A stretch of 50,150 bases of DNA from Syntrophobacterales bacterium Delta_02 (GTDB lineage Bacteria > Desulfobacterota > Syntrophorhabdia > Syntrophorhabdales > Syntrophorhabdaceae), in NCBI GenBank assembly GCA_001603955.1, contig LVAA01000040.1:1-50150 (forward strand). Reading direction: 5' to 3'. How positions within the stretch are numbered: position 1 is the stretch's first letter; each line of letters begins with the position of its first letter. Both the position numbers and the translations under genes were made by a program. Of this stretch, positions 16,451 through 24,924 are shown one piece after another. The notes below the pieces were generated by a model. The model searched no databases. It was not told the DNA's origin and worked only from the letters and a program-made list of their open reading frames with translations.

Positions 16451-17386
16451 TCATTCAAATTCTTCGAACTCCTCCGCGGAGTAGAACAGGTGGGTCTCCT
16501 TTATCCTTTCCCCGTCAAGGCTGCCGTCGAGAATGGAGACCTCGGCCCGGGCCCTGAACACGTGTGCCCGGGCTTCCAGTTCGGCGAGGCGCCCGTCGAG
16601 GCCCTTCTCACGGATGATGCCCTTGATGGCGCGGAAGATCTCTTCGCTCCCGTAGAGAAGCATCCCCTCATCGAGGATCTTGATGGCCACCATGCGCTTG
16701 AAGTCGTCGAAGGCCGCCTGCTCCCTGACACGCATGAGCCTCTTTATCTTGTAGTCCACTTCCTCGTTCACGGCGGGGTCGATAAGCATCCTGTACTTCC
16801 TGCGGTATATCAACTCGTCGAGCCTGCCTATGGGCCCGTCCGCCATGTCGTCATCGGTGACGACCACAAGGTCGATGTCGGACCCCTTGACGAGCTTCCC
16901 CGTACTGCGCTCCGGACGGGGCACATCATGCGCCATATTGTACACGATATCCCCGGCAATGATAAAACACATCCGGCCGGCCATTTCCGCGGCGTCTTCG
17001 TATTCGTCCATGACGTCAAGGATCATCCGGAGGGCACGGTCGAACTTGAGTCTGCTTATGTCCCGGATCCGGTTGGCCACCGCGAGGCACCTGTCGTCGA
17101 GGGCAGCCCTGTTGCCGGGCAGGCCGATGACGCAGTACGTAAGGAATTCCCGGAGGATGGATGGGGAAAGACGGGCAAAACCGTCGACATGGCGGTCCAG
17201 CCTCATGTATCGTGTCCCCACGGAACGGACCTCGAGTCTGCCGGAGGTCCGGCATGCCCTCCACAGGAGCAGACTGTCCGTCCGTATCTCCTTTTGGATC
17301 TCAAAACCCGTCAGGGGGCCTCTCGTCTCGATGAGACCCACGATGGCTTCTTCAATACCGCTCATTTCCCTGATCTTCTGTGCCAT
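16451..17386 (-). CDS. HTH plus nucleotidyltransferase-fold protein
   Basis: A 311-residue protein of unknown role. Residues about 8-70 look like a winged helix (IEEAIVGLIETRGPLTGFEIQKEI). The middle carries a polymerase-beta-type nucleotidyltransferase signature KGSDIDLVVVTDDD, with DYKIKRL as a candidate third acidic strand, and a helical C-terminus. It may add a nucleotide to a protein or small molecule, or be inactive. The start at 17386 has a weak ribosome site; MSGIEEA at 17365 is an alternative. The same frame remains open far into glmM but that part is antisense-type shadow. Located 59 bases after glmM in the same operon. Confidence 0.72.
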   Translation of the reverse strand: MAQKIREMSGIEEAIVGLIETRGPLTGFEIQKEIRTDSLLLWRACRTSGRLEVRSVGTRYMRLDRHVDGFARLSPSILREFLTYCVIGLPGNRAALDDRCLAVANRIRDISRLKFDRALRMILDVMDEYEDAAEMAGRMCFIIAGDIVYNMAHDVPRPERSTGKLVKGSDIDLVVVTDDDMADGPIGRLDELIYRRKYRMLIDPAVNEEVDYKIKRLMRVREQAAFDDFKRMVAIKILDEGMLLYGSEEIFRAIKGIIREKGLDGRLAELEARAHVFRARAEVSILDGSLDGERIKETHLFYSAEEFEEFE

Positions 17387-17445
17387 GCCCGGACCCGTGA
17401 GGTTTGCGAAGTCCCTCTTGCGGGACTTCGGCCGCTCCCGCGTCT

Positions 17446-18795
17446 CTAGCCGAGATGGGCCCTGATCACGTCCGCGATCTCGGCACAGTGCTTTTCCGTG
17501 ACCGCGTCGGACGGCCCTTCGACCATCACCCTGCACATGTTCTGGGTACCGGAATAACGTACAAGGACGCGCCCCTCGTCGCCGAGCTCCTTCTCGACCC
17601 CCTCTATCACCGCCATCACCTGGGGCATGGTGGCGATATCGGGCTTGCTCCTGACATCGACGTTGATGAGCTTCTGGGGATAGATGTCCATCCATTTCGC
17701 CAGTTCCGACAGGGGCTTGCCCGTTCTGACCATGGCGGCGACAAGCTGGAGTGCGGTGATGATGCCGTCGCCCGCGGTGTGATGGTCGAGAAATATCATG
17801 TGCCCCGAATCCTCTCCTCCCACCACGCCGCCGAGACGCATCATCTCCTCGAGGACGTAGCGGTCGCCGACCTTCGATGCGTGGTACCTGAAACCATATT
17901 TCCTGCAGGCGACCCTGAGCCCCAGGTTACTCATCACGGTGCTCACGAGGAGGTCGTTCTTGAGCCTACCCTGCTCCTTGAGCATCCTCGCGCAGATGAG
18001 AAGGATCTGGTCACCCGTCATCTCCCGTCCTTTCTCGTCCACGGCGATGAGACGGTCGCCGTCCCCGTCGAAGGCGAGCCCAATTGCCGCGCCGCTCTCC
18101 ACGACCCTTTTCCTGAGGTCCCCGGTATGCTGCGAACCGCACCTGTCGTTGATATTGATGCCGTTCGGGGTATTGTGGATGACCTCGATGTCGGCGCCGA
18201 GTTCCCAGAAGGTGTCCGGAGCCACCTTGTACGTCGCCCCGTTGGCGGTATCGAGGACGATCTTCATCCCCTCGATGGAGAGGTCGCGGGGAAAGCTGTT
18301 CTTTATGAAGACGATGTACCTGCCGTGCGCGTCCTCGAGCCGGAAGGCCTGTCCCATTTCCCGGACGGGAGGCACGAGGCCGTGCAGGGTGTTGCTCATC
18401 ATCAGTTCCTCGATGGCCTCCTCCTGCTCGTCGGAGAGCTTGAAGCCGCTGCCGTTGAAGATCTTTATTCCGTTGTCCTGGTAGGGGTTATGGGAGGCGG
18501 AGATCACGATCCCCGCGTCGGCGCGCATGGTCTGCGCTATGAAGGCTATCCCCGGCGTCGGCAGGACACCGACGAGATAGGGGTTGCCCCCCATGGAGGT
18601 TATCCCCGATTCCAGCGCACCCTCGAGCATGTACCCGGAGATGCGCGTGTCCTTCCCTATCACTATCCGGGGGCGATCATGCGTCTTCTTCAGGAGATAG
18701 ACCACGGCCTGTCCGATGGCAAAGGCGATCTCCGCGTTCATCGGATACCGGTTCGCTTCTCCACGGACGCCGTCGGTACCAAAAAGTTTACCCAT
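17446..18795 (-). CDS. glmM: Phosphoglucosamine mutase
   Basis: A 449-residue alpha-D-phosphohexomutase converting glucosamine-6-phosphate to glucosamine-1-phosphate for UDP-GlcNAc, peptidoglycan and LPS. Motifs: GKLFGTDGVRGEAN at the N-terminus, the catalytic phosphoserine loop ISASHNPYQDNGIK, the metal loop AFDGDGDRLI, GGEDSGHMIF for substrate, and RYSGTQNMCRVM for phosphate binding. Length and order match GlmM; GTQN in place of the usual GTE is a mild variation. ATG 18795 (MGKLFG) has GAGGGA 5 bases upstream. It follows a GlmU-like beta-helix gene by 34 bases, so the two share the pathway. Confidence 0.93.
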   Translation of the reverse strand: MGKLFGTDGVRGEANRYPMNAEIAFAIGQAVVYLLKKTHDRPRIVIGKDTRISGYMLEGALESGITSMGGNPYLVGVLPTPGIAFIAQTMRADAGIVISASHNPYQDNGIKIFNGSGFKLSDEQEEAIEELMMSNTLHGLVPPVREMGQAFRLEDAHGRYIVFIKNSFPRDLSIEGMKIVLDTANGATYKVAPDTFWELGADIEVIHNTPNGININDRCGSQHTGDLRKRVVESGAAIGLAFDGDGDRLIAVDEKGREMTGDQILLICARMLKEQGRLKNDLLVSTVMSNLGLRVACRKYGFRYHASKVGDRYVLEEMMRLGGVVGGEDSGHMIFLDHHTAGDGIITALQLVAAMVRTGKPLSELAKWMDIYPQKLINVDVRSKPDIATMPQVMAVIEGVEKELGDEGRVLVRYSGTQNMCRVMVEGPSDAVTEKHCAEIADVIRAHLG

Positions 18796-18829
18796 GATCA
18801 TCCCTCGCTCGTCTCATACCTTCTCCATG

Positions 18830-20074
18830 TTATCTGCGGAACATTTTCAGGGACGGTATCAGCGACTGGACCTTGCCGCAGAAGGCGTCCACGATCTCCT
18901 GCAGCCATGCCGTGCCCTTGCCCGAGGTCCCGGCGTCAAATCCCTGTACGGCCTCGATGTAGTCCCCACCGCCTCCGAGGCTGCCGGCCAGGGAGAGGAA
19001 CGTCTCGCGGGACCGTGCCGCCAGGTCGTCCCCCGGCGCGGATGTAAAGATCTCCTCTATTTCCGCGAACCTTTCGTAGAACTCGTTCCTTCCGTCGCCG
19101 TCCTTTGGTGACTGCGCCCCGTGCTCCGGCCTTCGGGCCTTTTCCGCGAGTGCCCGAAGCCTCCTCAGCCGCTCGCCTTTCGCCAGGGCCAGCGTGTCCA
19201 TGAGACCCGAGAATATGAGGTCCCCGAACTCCCGCGCCTCCAGGAAGGGGCGGCGCACCAGGAGGTACCACTGCTCCAGAGCCATCAGGTTGGCGATGTA
19301 GATGATGTTGTTCCCCACGATGTGGTGGAGGTTCGGATAAGTCCCCGGCCTGATATCGATGGTCCTCGCCGAATGCGTCTTTCCCACGATAAGCTTGTTG
19401 TCTCCCGGGAAATCGCTCCTCAGCACCGAATTGGCGGCGACCACGTTCCCGTACCCCATCCTGAGGGGACCGACCAGGCCGCCCTGACCGCCGAGGAAGA
19501 TGGGGGGCTGGTTGAGCATGACCCCGCGGGGAACGTCGCCGATGAGGGATGCCGTCGTTTTGTCGCCATCGGGTGTAAAATTGAAGTGGATATAGGAGCT
19601 TCCCACCTCGCTGTGGTTCCTCCGGCTCGTCCCTCCCGCCATCAGGCAGTCGCAGAAGTTGATGAGGCTCCCCAGGGTCACGAAAGGAAAGAGTATGGTC
19701 TGCTTCAGGCCCACGCAGTGCGCCCCGCCGGCCTCCTCCTCGAGGATGCAGCCTTCACGCACGTGGGCGCCGAGACCCATGTTCGCCTTGTCCAGAAAGA
19801 CAGACCCGGCGAAGTAGCCCCCTTTCAGCTCCACCTTTGGCCCCAGTCTGCAATTGTCCATGGTGACGGGCCCTTCGTACCCGATCCTGGCCCCGGCGGA
19901 TATGACCGTCCTCTCACCATAGATCCTGCACCCCGGGTAGATCCTGACGTCCGTCCCCGATATGCGGTCGATGTTCACCTCGTCGCCAACATCCACGGTG
20001 AGCGGGTTCGGGATATCAACGCCCTTCCTGATCATCTGCACAACCTTATCGTGGCATCGCGGCTGAACATCCAT
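18830..20074 (-). CDS. GlmU-like left-handed beta-helix protein
   Basis: A 414-residue protein. Residues about 25-260 are hexapeptide-like repeats of a left-handed beta helix, as in the acyltransferase half of GlmU (TDVRIYPGCRIYGERTVISAGARIGYEGPV, AHVREGCILEE, GDVPRGVMLNQP, MGYGNVVAANSVL). The rest is helical. The nucleotide-sugar pyrophosphorylase domain of GlmU is missing. It may be a sugar-nucleotide acyltransferase or a UDP-GlcNAc-related factor. GGAGGAG lies 7 bases before the ATG. First gene of an operon with glmM; divergent from the lasso locus. The GlmM link supports an aminosugar role but the reaction is unproven. Confidence 0.78.
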   Translation of the reverse strand: MDVQPRCHDKVVQMIRKGVDIPNPLTVDVGDEVNIDRISGTDVRIYPGCRIYGERTVISAGARIGYEGPVTMDNCRLGPKVELKGGYFAGSVFLDKANMGLGAHVREGCILEEEAGGAHCVGLKQTILFPFVTLGSLINFCDCLMAGGTSRRNHSEVGSSYIHFNFTPDGDKTTASLIGDVPRGVMLNQPPIFLGGQGGLVGPLRMGYGNVVAANSVLRSDFPGDNKLIVGKTHSARTIDIRPGTYPNLHHIVGNNIIYIANLMALEQWYLLVRRPFLEAREFGDLIFSGLMDTLALAKGERLRRLRALAEKARRPEHGAQSPKDGDGRNEFYERFAEIEEIFTSAPGDDLAARSRETFLSLAGSLGGGGDYIEAVQGFDAGTSGKGTAWLQEIVDAFCGKVQSLIPSLKMFRR

Positions 20075-20250
20075 ATCCGGTCTCCTCCGTAAAGACTGAC
20101 GGGCCTGTCAAGATCGTCGAACCATCTGGACCATTGATCGTATGGGAATGATACCAGTTTTTCCCCTGTCTTTGCAATATGCCGTCCAGTTATGGATCGC
20201 CAGTGAAGACTATATGTGGTACAATGACAGGGCTTTCGGATGATGGAAGG
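20075..20250. other. Divergent promoter region between the glmM operon and the lasso locus
   Basis: This 176-base gap must drive two operons in opposite directions. A TACAAT (around 20219) and TATATG are candidate -10 boxes for the rightward operon, but no matching -35 at proper spacing was found. No known operator was recognised. Confidence 0.35.
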
Positions 20251-22029
20251 ATGAGAGCCACGACCACAGGGTATCTTGCGCGCACCGCCCGCTACCTGCT
20301 GCCGTATACGGGCATCGCAGCGGCGGACATCCTTTGCGCCTTTGCCTCCCTCGGCTTTTACTTCGTCTTTCCCCAGGTAACACAGTACATCATCGACGAT
20401 ATCATCGGCGGGAAGAGAATGCACCTGCTCCTCCCTGTCATAGCCGGCCTCGCGGGGGCCTTTCTCCTGTGCAACATCTTCAGGGCCATCGGCATCATGC
20501 TCAACACCCGGTTCGAACAGAGCGTGATCTTCGACATGCGCAACGACGTCTACGCACGCCTCACGCGGCTGCCGGTGGGCTACTTCGACGGCCGGGCCTC
20601 GGGCGACCTCATGACGAGGGTGACCGACGATATCACGGCCGTCCACCGCGTGCTCATCGACGGCACGGAGCAGGGCGCCACGGCCGTTGTGACCGTCGTC
20701 GCCGTCGCGGCCATCCTCTTTGCCAAGAACGCCGTGTTGACCATGTACGCCCTTATCCCCCTGGGCATCCTCGTGGCGGGCGCCCTCTGGTACACCCTGT
20801 CGGCCCATCGGCGCTACCGCAGGCAGAGGCAGGCCATCGGCGCGATGAACGCCCTTCTCATGGACAACCTGCAGGGCATCCGCCAGATCAAGGCCTTCGG
20901 CCGCGAGGAATATGAGGACGGGCGCTTCGCGCGGCGTGCCGACGCGCTGCGCCGCAGCACCTTCGGCGTCATGAGGGTCTGGGCCGTCTACTCCCCGGCG
21001 ATGGCCTTCGCCGGATCGCTCGGGATGGTCGTCGTCCTGTGGATGGGCGGCCCCATGGTGACGGCGGGGTCCATGACCCTCGGGGAGCTGGTGGGATTCC
21101 TCTTCTATCTCTCCCTCTTCTACGAACCCATCGGGAGACTGCACAACCTCAACCAGCTTGTCCAGTCCGGCAGGGCCGCGGGCGAGCGGGTATTCGACAT
21201 CCTCGACGCCACGGAGGAGGACTCCGGTCGCGCGCGCAACGGGACATTCGACGAACCCGTCCGCGGCGATGTCCGCTTCGAGAACGTCTCCTTCAACTAT
21301 GACGGCAGGGGCGACGCCCTCGCGGGGATCTCCCTCCACGCCCGGCCAGGGCAGATGATCGCCCTCGTCGGGGCCACCGGCTCCGGGAAGACCACCCTCG
21401 TGAACCTCATCCCCGCGTTCTACAGACCCTCGGGCGGCCGCATAACCATCGACACGAGGGACATCGCCGATGTTCCGCTCGCCTCCCTTCGCGGTTTCAT
21501 CGGCATCGTCAGCCAGGAGGCCTTTCTTTTCAACGGCACGGTGCGTGAGAACATACTCTACGGAAAGCCGGATGCCTCCGGGCGGGAACTGGAGGAGGCG
21601 GCCCGGGCGGCGAACTGTCATGATTTCATCACCCGCCTGCCCGAGGGCTATGACACCCGCGTCGGTGAACGGGGCGTCAGGCTCAGCGTCGGGGAGAAAC
21701 AGAGGGTCAGCATAGCGCGCGCCCTCCTCAAGGACCCGCCCATCCTCATTCTCGACGAGGCCACGGCAAGCGTCGACACGGCCACGGAGAGGATCATACA
21801 GGAGGCCTTGCAGCGGCTCATGGTGAACCGCACCAGTTTCGTCATAGCCCACCGCCTCTCCACCGTCACCAATGCCGACCAGATACTCGTCCTTGCCCAC
21901 GGCGAGATCGTGGAGCGGGGCACCCACGAAGAGCTTTTCGCCCGCGAGGGTGTTTACGCGCGGCTCTGCGCCATACAGAACATGGATCTCATCGAGGAGG
22001 AAGATGAACGGAACAAGGCCGCCTGGTGA
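20251..22029 (+). CDS. ABC exporter of the lasso peptide locus (MsbA-like half transporter)
   Basis: A 592-residue fused membrane/ATPase half exporter. Six transmembrane helices occupy about residues 12-300. The ATPase domain has Walker A GATGSGKTTL, Q-loop VSQEAFLFNG, signature LSVGEKQRVS, Walker B ILILDEATASVD and the switch AHRLST. The closest type is MsbA/lasso D exporter, expected to export and give immunity to the lasso peptide. It lacks the N-terminal C39 protease domain. The ATG at 20251 is chosen by homology to the usual start (YLARTARYLLPY); the ribosome site is poorly spaced and an ATG at 20224 is possible. Its last 26 bases overlap the next gene. Confidence 0.85.
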   Translation: MRATTTGYLARTARYLLPYTGIAAADILCAFASLGFYFVFPQVTQYIIDDIIGGKRMHLLLPVIAGLAGAFLLCNIFRAIGIMLNTRFEQSVIFDMRNDVYARLTRLPVGYFDGRASGDLMTRVTDDITAVHRVLIDGTEQGATAVVTVVAVAAILFAKNAVLTMYALIPLGILVAGALWYTLSAHRRYRRQRQAIGAMNALLMDNLQGIRQIKAFGREEYEDGRFARRADALRRSTFGVMRVWAVYSPAMAFAGSLGMVVVLWMGGPMVTAGSMTLGELVGFLFYLSLFYEPIGRLHNLNQLVQSGRAAGERVFDILDATEEDSGRARNGTFDEPVRGDVRFENVSFNYDGRGDALAGISLHARPGQMIALVGATGSGKTTLVNLIPAFYRPSGGRITIDTRDIADVPLASLRGFIGIVSQEAFLFNGTVRENILYGKPDASGRELEEAARAANCHDFITRLPEGYDTRVGERGVRLSVGEKQRVSIARALLKDPPILILDEATASVDTATERIIQEALQRLMVNRTSFVIAHRLSTVTNADQILVLAHGEIVERGTHEELFAREGVYARLCAIQNMDLIEEEDERNKAAW

Positions 22030-22744
22030 ACCCATCCCAAGGTATCACGTGCCCTCCCATATCCGCCACGTCAGGGTCGGGGACCGGGTGATCATCCTCG
22101 ACATCCGCTCGGAATCCTATTTTGCCCTCGATCCCGTCGCTTCGCTCATGTGGGATGAGCTGACCGCCGGGCACGGCAGGGACGAGTACCTGCAAAAGCT
22201 CGGGGAGGAGATCTCCGGCACGACGGGGGAGATAGAGGACGACCTTGCCGGGTTCACGGGAAAATGCCTTGCCCGGGGATTGCTGACAGAGTCACCCGAG
22301 GCGCCGCAAAAAGAAGCGATACCGCGGCCCCGGCGCACGTGGAAGCGGCTCCTCACCTTCCGGGCATGGTGGAACCTTGTGAGAACGAAGCTCACCCTCT
22401 CGCGCAAGGGCTTTTGCACCACCTACGGCAGCGCCCTCACCATGGCACACCCCGGGGAGGCCGCACAGGACGATGCCGGGGGCGAGGCACTCGAGCGCGC
22501 GCTTACCGCCTTTGCGGCGGCGGAGAACTTCTTCCATCTCAGGAAGGCGCCCCTCGACTGTCTTCCGCGGTCGCTGGCGCTCTTTGCGTTCCTGAGGCAC
22601 CTTGGCCTGCCGGCGTGCCACTGCATCGGCGTAAGGCCCTTCCCTTTTTCCGCACACGCCTGGACCGAGTGCCACGGGCGCGTCGTCCATGACGACGGGT
22701 TGAACAGGAACAGGTTCACCGTCATCGCGAGAATACCTCAATGA
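22004..22744 (+). CDS. Lasso peptide maturation protein, fused RRE (B1) and B2 protease
   Basis: A 246-residue fusion of the two lasso B functions. Residues about 12-98 are a PqqD-like RiPP recognition element (VRVGDRVIILDIRSESYFALD, ASLMWDEL) that would bind the leader. Residues about 110-246 are the transglutaminase-like B2 leader peptidase with Cys186 (DCLPRSLALFAFLRHLG), His218 (FSAHAWTEC) and Asp230. The catalytic triad is complete. A strong GAGGAGGA ribosome site precedes ATG 22004. It overlaps both neighbours (26 bases with the exporter, four with the cyclase), so the D-B-C genes are translationally coupled. The B1-B2 fusion is known but less common than split genes. Confidence 0.92.
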   Translation: MNGTRPPGEPIPRYHVPSHIRHVRVGDRVIILDIRSESYFALDPVASLMWDELTAGHGRDEYLQKLGEEISGTTGEIEDDLAGFTGKCLARGLLTESPEAPQKEAIPRPRRTWKRLLTFRAWWNLVRTKLTLSRKGFCTTYGSALTMAHPGEAAQDDAGGEALERALTAFAAAENFFHLRKAPLDCLPRSLALFAFLRHLGLPACHCIGVRPFPFSAHAWTECHGRVVHDDGLNRNRFTVIARIPQ

Positions 22745-24555
22745 AAAGATTCGCCGGCGCGATCCATAACGATGCGGCCCATTTCGGCCCCGACGCCGAG
22801 GCCTTCGAGGGCTGCCGTGTCCTGTGGCGGGGCTACATAGCCAACGGGGAGGAGGTAGCCGACGAGGCCGAAAGGCGCGGCATGAATGTTCGCCGCGCCG
22901 CCGAGGGACACCTTTTCGCCGCGGCCTACAGGTGCTGGGGCGAGGACCTGTCCTCGCACGTTCTCGGGGAGTACTGCGTCGCCATCTTCGACAACGAGGC
23001 CGGGATAGCGCTTCTCACCCACGACGCCTTCGGGCTCGTGCCCCTCTTCTGGGGCCGGACACCCGGGGGGTTCTTCTTTGCCACCCATCTCGAGGACCTC
23101 GTGGCGGTCACGGGCACGGGGACCCTCGACGAGGATTTCATCGCCGACCACATCGCGAACGCCTTCTTCTCGTCCCGGCGCACCCCCTACCGGGGGCTCG
23201 AGCGCCTGGAGCCGAACACGTCGATCCTGTACACCCCTCACGGGTTCAAGGAAGTGAAAGGGACGGCGTTCGGCCCCGCAAAGGGTTCCCGCGGCAAAGC
23301 ACGCGCCTGCCGCGAGGAACTTCTCGCCCTCCTTGAGGAGGCCGTGAAAGCCGCCGGCCGGGCACCGGGGCCCGTGTGGTGCGAGCTGTCGGGCGGCCTC
23401 GACTCCTCCACGGTCCTGTCCATGGCGGCGCGGGCCGGGACGGCGGACCTCGGCGCGTTCTCCATCCTCTACAGGCAATACGCCGAGGCCGACGAGGCCG
23501 GGTGGATCCGTCTCGTCCTCAAGCGCTTTCCCGTGCCATGGCACGTCCTTGAGGGCGACGGCGCCCTGCCTTACTCCGAGGTCCCCGACCGATTCTGCCC
23601 GGAGCCCGGGCTCCACCTCGTCGACTGGGCGGGCAGGAGGGTCTACGAGGAGATGGCGGCCGAACATGGCGTCGGCGCTGTGCTGACGGGCCAGGGCGGC
23701 GACTTGGTGTTCCTCGGTATCGGTGCTGAACCGTACCACCTTGCCGACCTTGCCCGGACATTGAGGTTCCGGCGGCTCTTCGGGGAAATGGAGCGCTGGC
23801 GGTCCCACGACACCCGCAGGCGCAGCTGGCTTTACTGGCTCGTCAACTACGTCATGCGTCCACTCATGTCCCGCGTTGGCGGCAAACCCGTCCTGCCCCC
23901 CTGGCACCGGGAACCCTCCCCCTGGATACGCCCCGAATACGCGAGGAGAATGGGCCTTCACGACCGGGCAATGGGCCGGGCCGCTCCCCGCGGCGGAACG
24001 GTCGAACATGCCTGGTTCATCGAGAGGCTCTCGGCCCTGTGCGCCCAGACGGCATACCTCAACCAGATACCGCGTTCCTTCGAGTTCAGACACCCCCTCC
24101 TCTATCAGCCCCTCGCGGAATTCATGCTCTCCCTACCCTCAGAGGAAAAGTTCGACCCCGCGATCGACCGCCCGCTCCAGCGCGCGGCACTCGCGGGCGT
24201 ACTTCCCGACGAGGTACGCCTGAGAAGGACGAAGACGATCTACGATCAGCCCTGCTACGAAGGCCTTCGCCAGGGCAGATCGTTCGTGAGGCTCCTCACG
24301 GAGGACCCTCTCGTCGCAAAGAGGGGCATCGTGGACCGCGATCTCTGGACCGAGGCCGTTGCCCAGGCGCGCATGGGCCTCGCCCATTCCCTCCCCCAGT
24401 TCGAGGCCGTGGCATCCCTGGAGATATGGCTGCGCCAGCTCGAAGATCTCGAAGCGGGGCGTCTTGCGGTCCCGGAAAACCCTCTTTCGCAGGCTGCAAC
24501 ATTGTCGGACAAGGGTCTCCAGTTTGTTATTGACAGGAAGACAAAAGGAAACTAG
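22741..24555 (+). CDS. Lasso cyclase (asparagine-synthetase homologue)
   Basis: A 604-residue asparagine-synthetase-like enzyme, the C protein of lasso peptide loci. The N-terminal half has the glutamine-amidotransferase fold but lacks the catalytic Cys after Met (MKRFAG), so it cannot use glutamine. The ATP-pyrophosphatase half has the loop ELSGGLDSSTV (about 215-225), LTGQGGDLVF, and FEFRHPLLYQPLAEF. It would adenylate the Asp side chain of the precursor and join it to the core N-terminus. It overlaps the B gene by four bases and is followed by the precursor gene after 30 bases with AAAGGAGG. The only other nearby Asn-synthetase function, amino acid synthesis, is unlikely given this context. 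Confidence 0.92.
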   Translation: MKRFAGAIHNDAAHFGPDAEAFEGCRVLWRGYIANGEEVADEAERRGMNVRRAAEGHLFAAAYRCWGEDLSSHVLGEYCVAIFDNEAGIALLTHDAFGLVPLFWGRTPGGFFFATHLEDLVAVTGTGTLDEDFIADHIANAFFSSRRTPYRGLERLEPNTSILYTPHGFKEVKGTAFGPAKGSRGKARACREELLALLEEAVKAAGRAPGPVWCELSGGLDSSTVLSMAARAGTADLGAFSILYRQYAEADEAGWIRLVLKRFPVPWHVLEGDGALPYSEVPDRFCPEPGLHLVDWAGRRVYEEMAAEHGVGAVLTGQGGDLVFLGIGAEPYHLADLARTLRFRRLFGEMERWRSHDTRRRSWLYWLVNYVMRPLMSRVGGKPVLPPWHREPSPWIRPEYARRMGLHDRAMGRAAPRGGTVEHAWFIERLSALCAQTAYLNQIPRSFEFRHPLLYQPLAEFMLSLPSEEKFDPAIDRPLQRAALAGVLPDEVRLRRTKTIYDQPCYEGLRQGRSFVRLLTEDPLVAKRGIVDRDLWTEAVAQARMGLAHSLPQFEAVASLEIWLRQLEDLEAGRLAVPENPLSQAATLSDKGLQFVIDRKTKGN

Positions 24556-24585
24556 AATCACCAGTATAACAAAGGAGGCAGGGAC

Positions 24586-24756
24586 ATGAAAAAAGAAGAG
24601 AAGAAAAGCCTGACGAGACGCGAGGCGACAAAGCGCATCGCCGAGAGACCCGACCTCACTTACATGGGAAAGGTCGTTGACGTGACCGGCGGACAGGGCG
24701 GCGACTCCAAGGATTACGGCGGCTACTGCATACCGGTGGATACGAGAAAAAGCTAG
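24586..24756 (+). CDS. Lasso peptide precursor
   Basis: A 56-residue precursor starting MKKEEKKSLTRREATKR. A perfect AAGGAGG site lies 9 bases upstream. The leader (1-35) has the lasso signature P22-x-L24-x3-G28-x5-T34-x-G36; Thr34 is the conserved penultimate leader residue. The core is therefore residues 36-56 (21 residues): Gly1 (residue 36), Asp8 (43) as the only well-placed ring acceptor, and a tail with Tyr9, Gly10-11, Tyr12, Cys13, Pro15 and a basic C-terminus TRKS. Predicted ring: Gly1-Asp8, eight residues. One Cys only, so no disulfide, hence class II type. Placement after the cyclase is unusual; precursors commonly come first. Confidence 0.9.
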   Translation: MKKEEKKSLTRREATKRIAERPDLTYMGKVVDVTGGQGGDSKDYGGYCIPVDTRKS

Positions 24757-24845
24757 ACCTCATCACACAAGCGGTCGGACCTGCTCGAGAACTCTCATCA
24801 GAACTGCTTGGCCATCTCGATGGTATAGTGTTATTGTACTTTCCG

Positions 24846-24877
24846 TCCGGGATACCCGTTGTTGCGGGCATCCCGGA
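24846..24877 (+). terminator. Hairpin after the lasso precursor
   Basis: TCCGGGATACCCG and CGGGCATCCCGGA pair over 13 positions with one A-C mismatch around a TTGTTG loop. A weakly T-rich TATTTCATTT follows. It lies 89 bases after the precursor stop and 48 before the radical SAM start, so it probably ends the lasso transcript. Confidence 0.6.
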
Positions 24878-24907
24878 TATTTCATTTCCGCGGGCCATCA
24901 ACCGTGA

Positions 24908-24913
24908 TATAAT
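24908..24913 (+). promoter_or_regulatory. Candidate -10 box of the radical SAM gene
   Basis: TATAAT lies 12 bases before the ATG at 24925. The -35 region 17 bases upstream reads TTTCCG, a poor match to TTGACA. If used, the transcript leader would be only a few bases. Low confidence. Confidence 0.3.
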
Positions 24914-24924
24914 GCCGGGGTCAC

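Noticed and set aside
17404-19047. A 547-codon open frame antisense to glmM
   Set aside because: glmM has complete catalytic motifs on the opposite strand; the antisense frame has none.
20032-22035. A 667-codon open frame antisense to the ABC exporter
   Set aside because: It has no domain motifs, runs antisense across a well-supported transporter, and has the composition typical of antisense frames in GC-rich genes.
24586-24756. Core starting at Gly35 with nine-residue ring
   Set aside because: Lasso leaders keep Thr at the second-last leader position, which puts the core start at residue 36.
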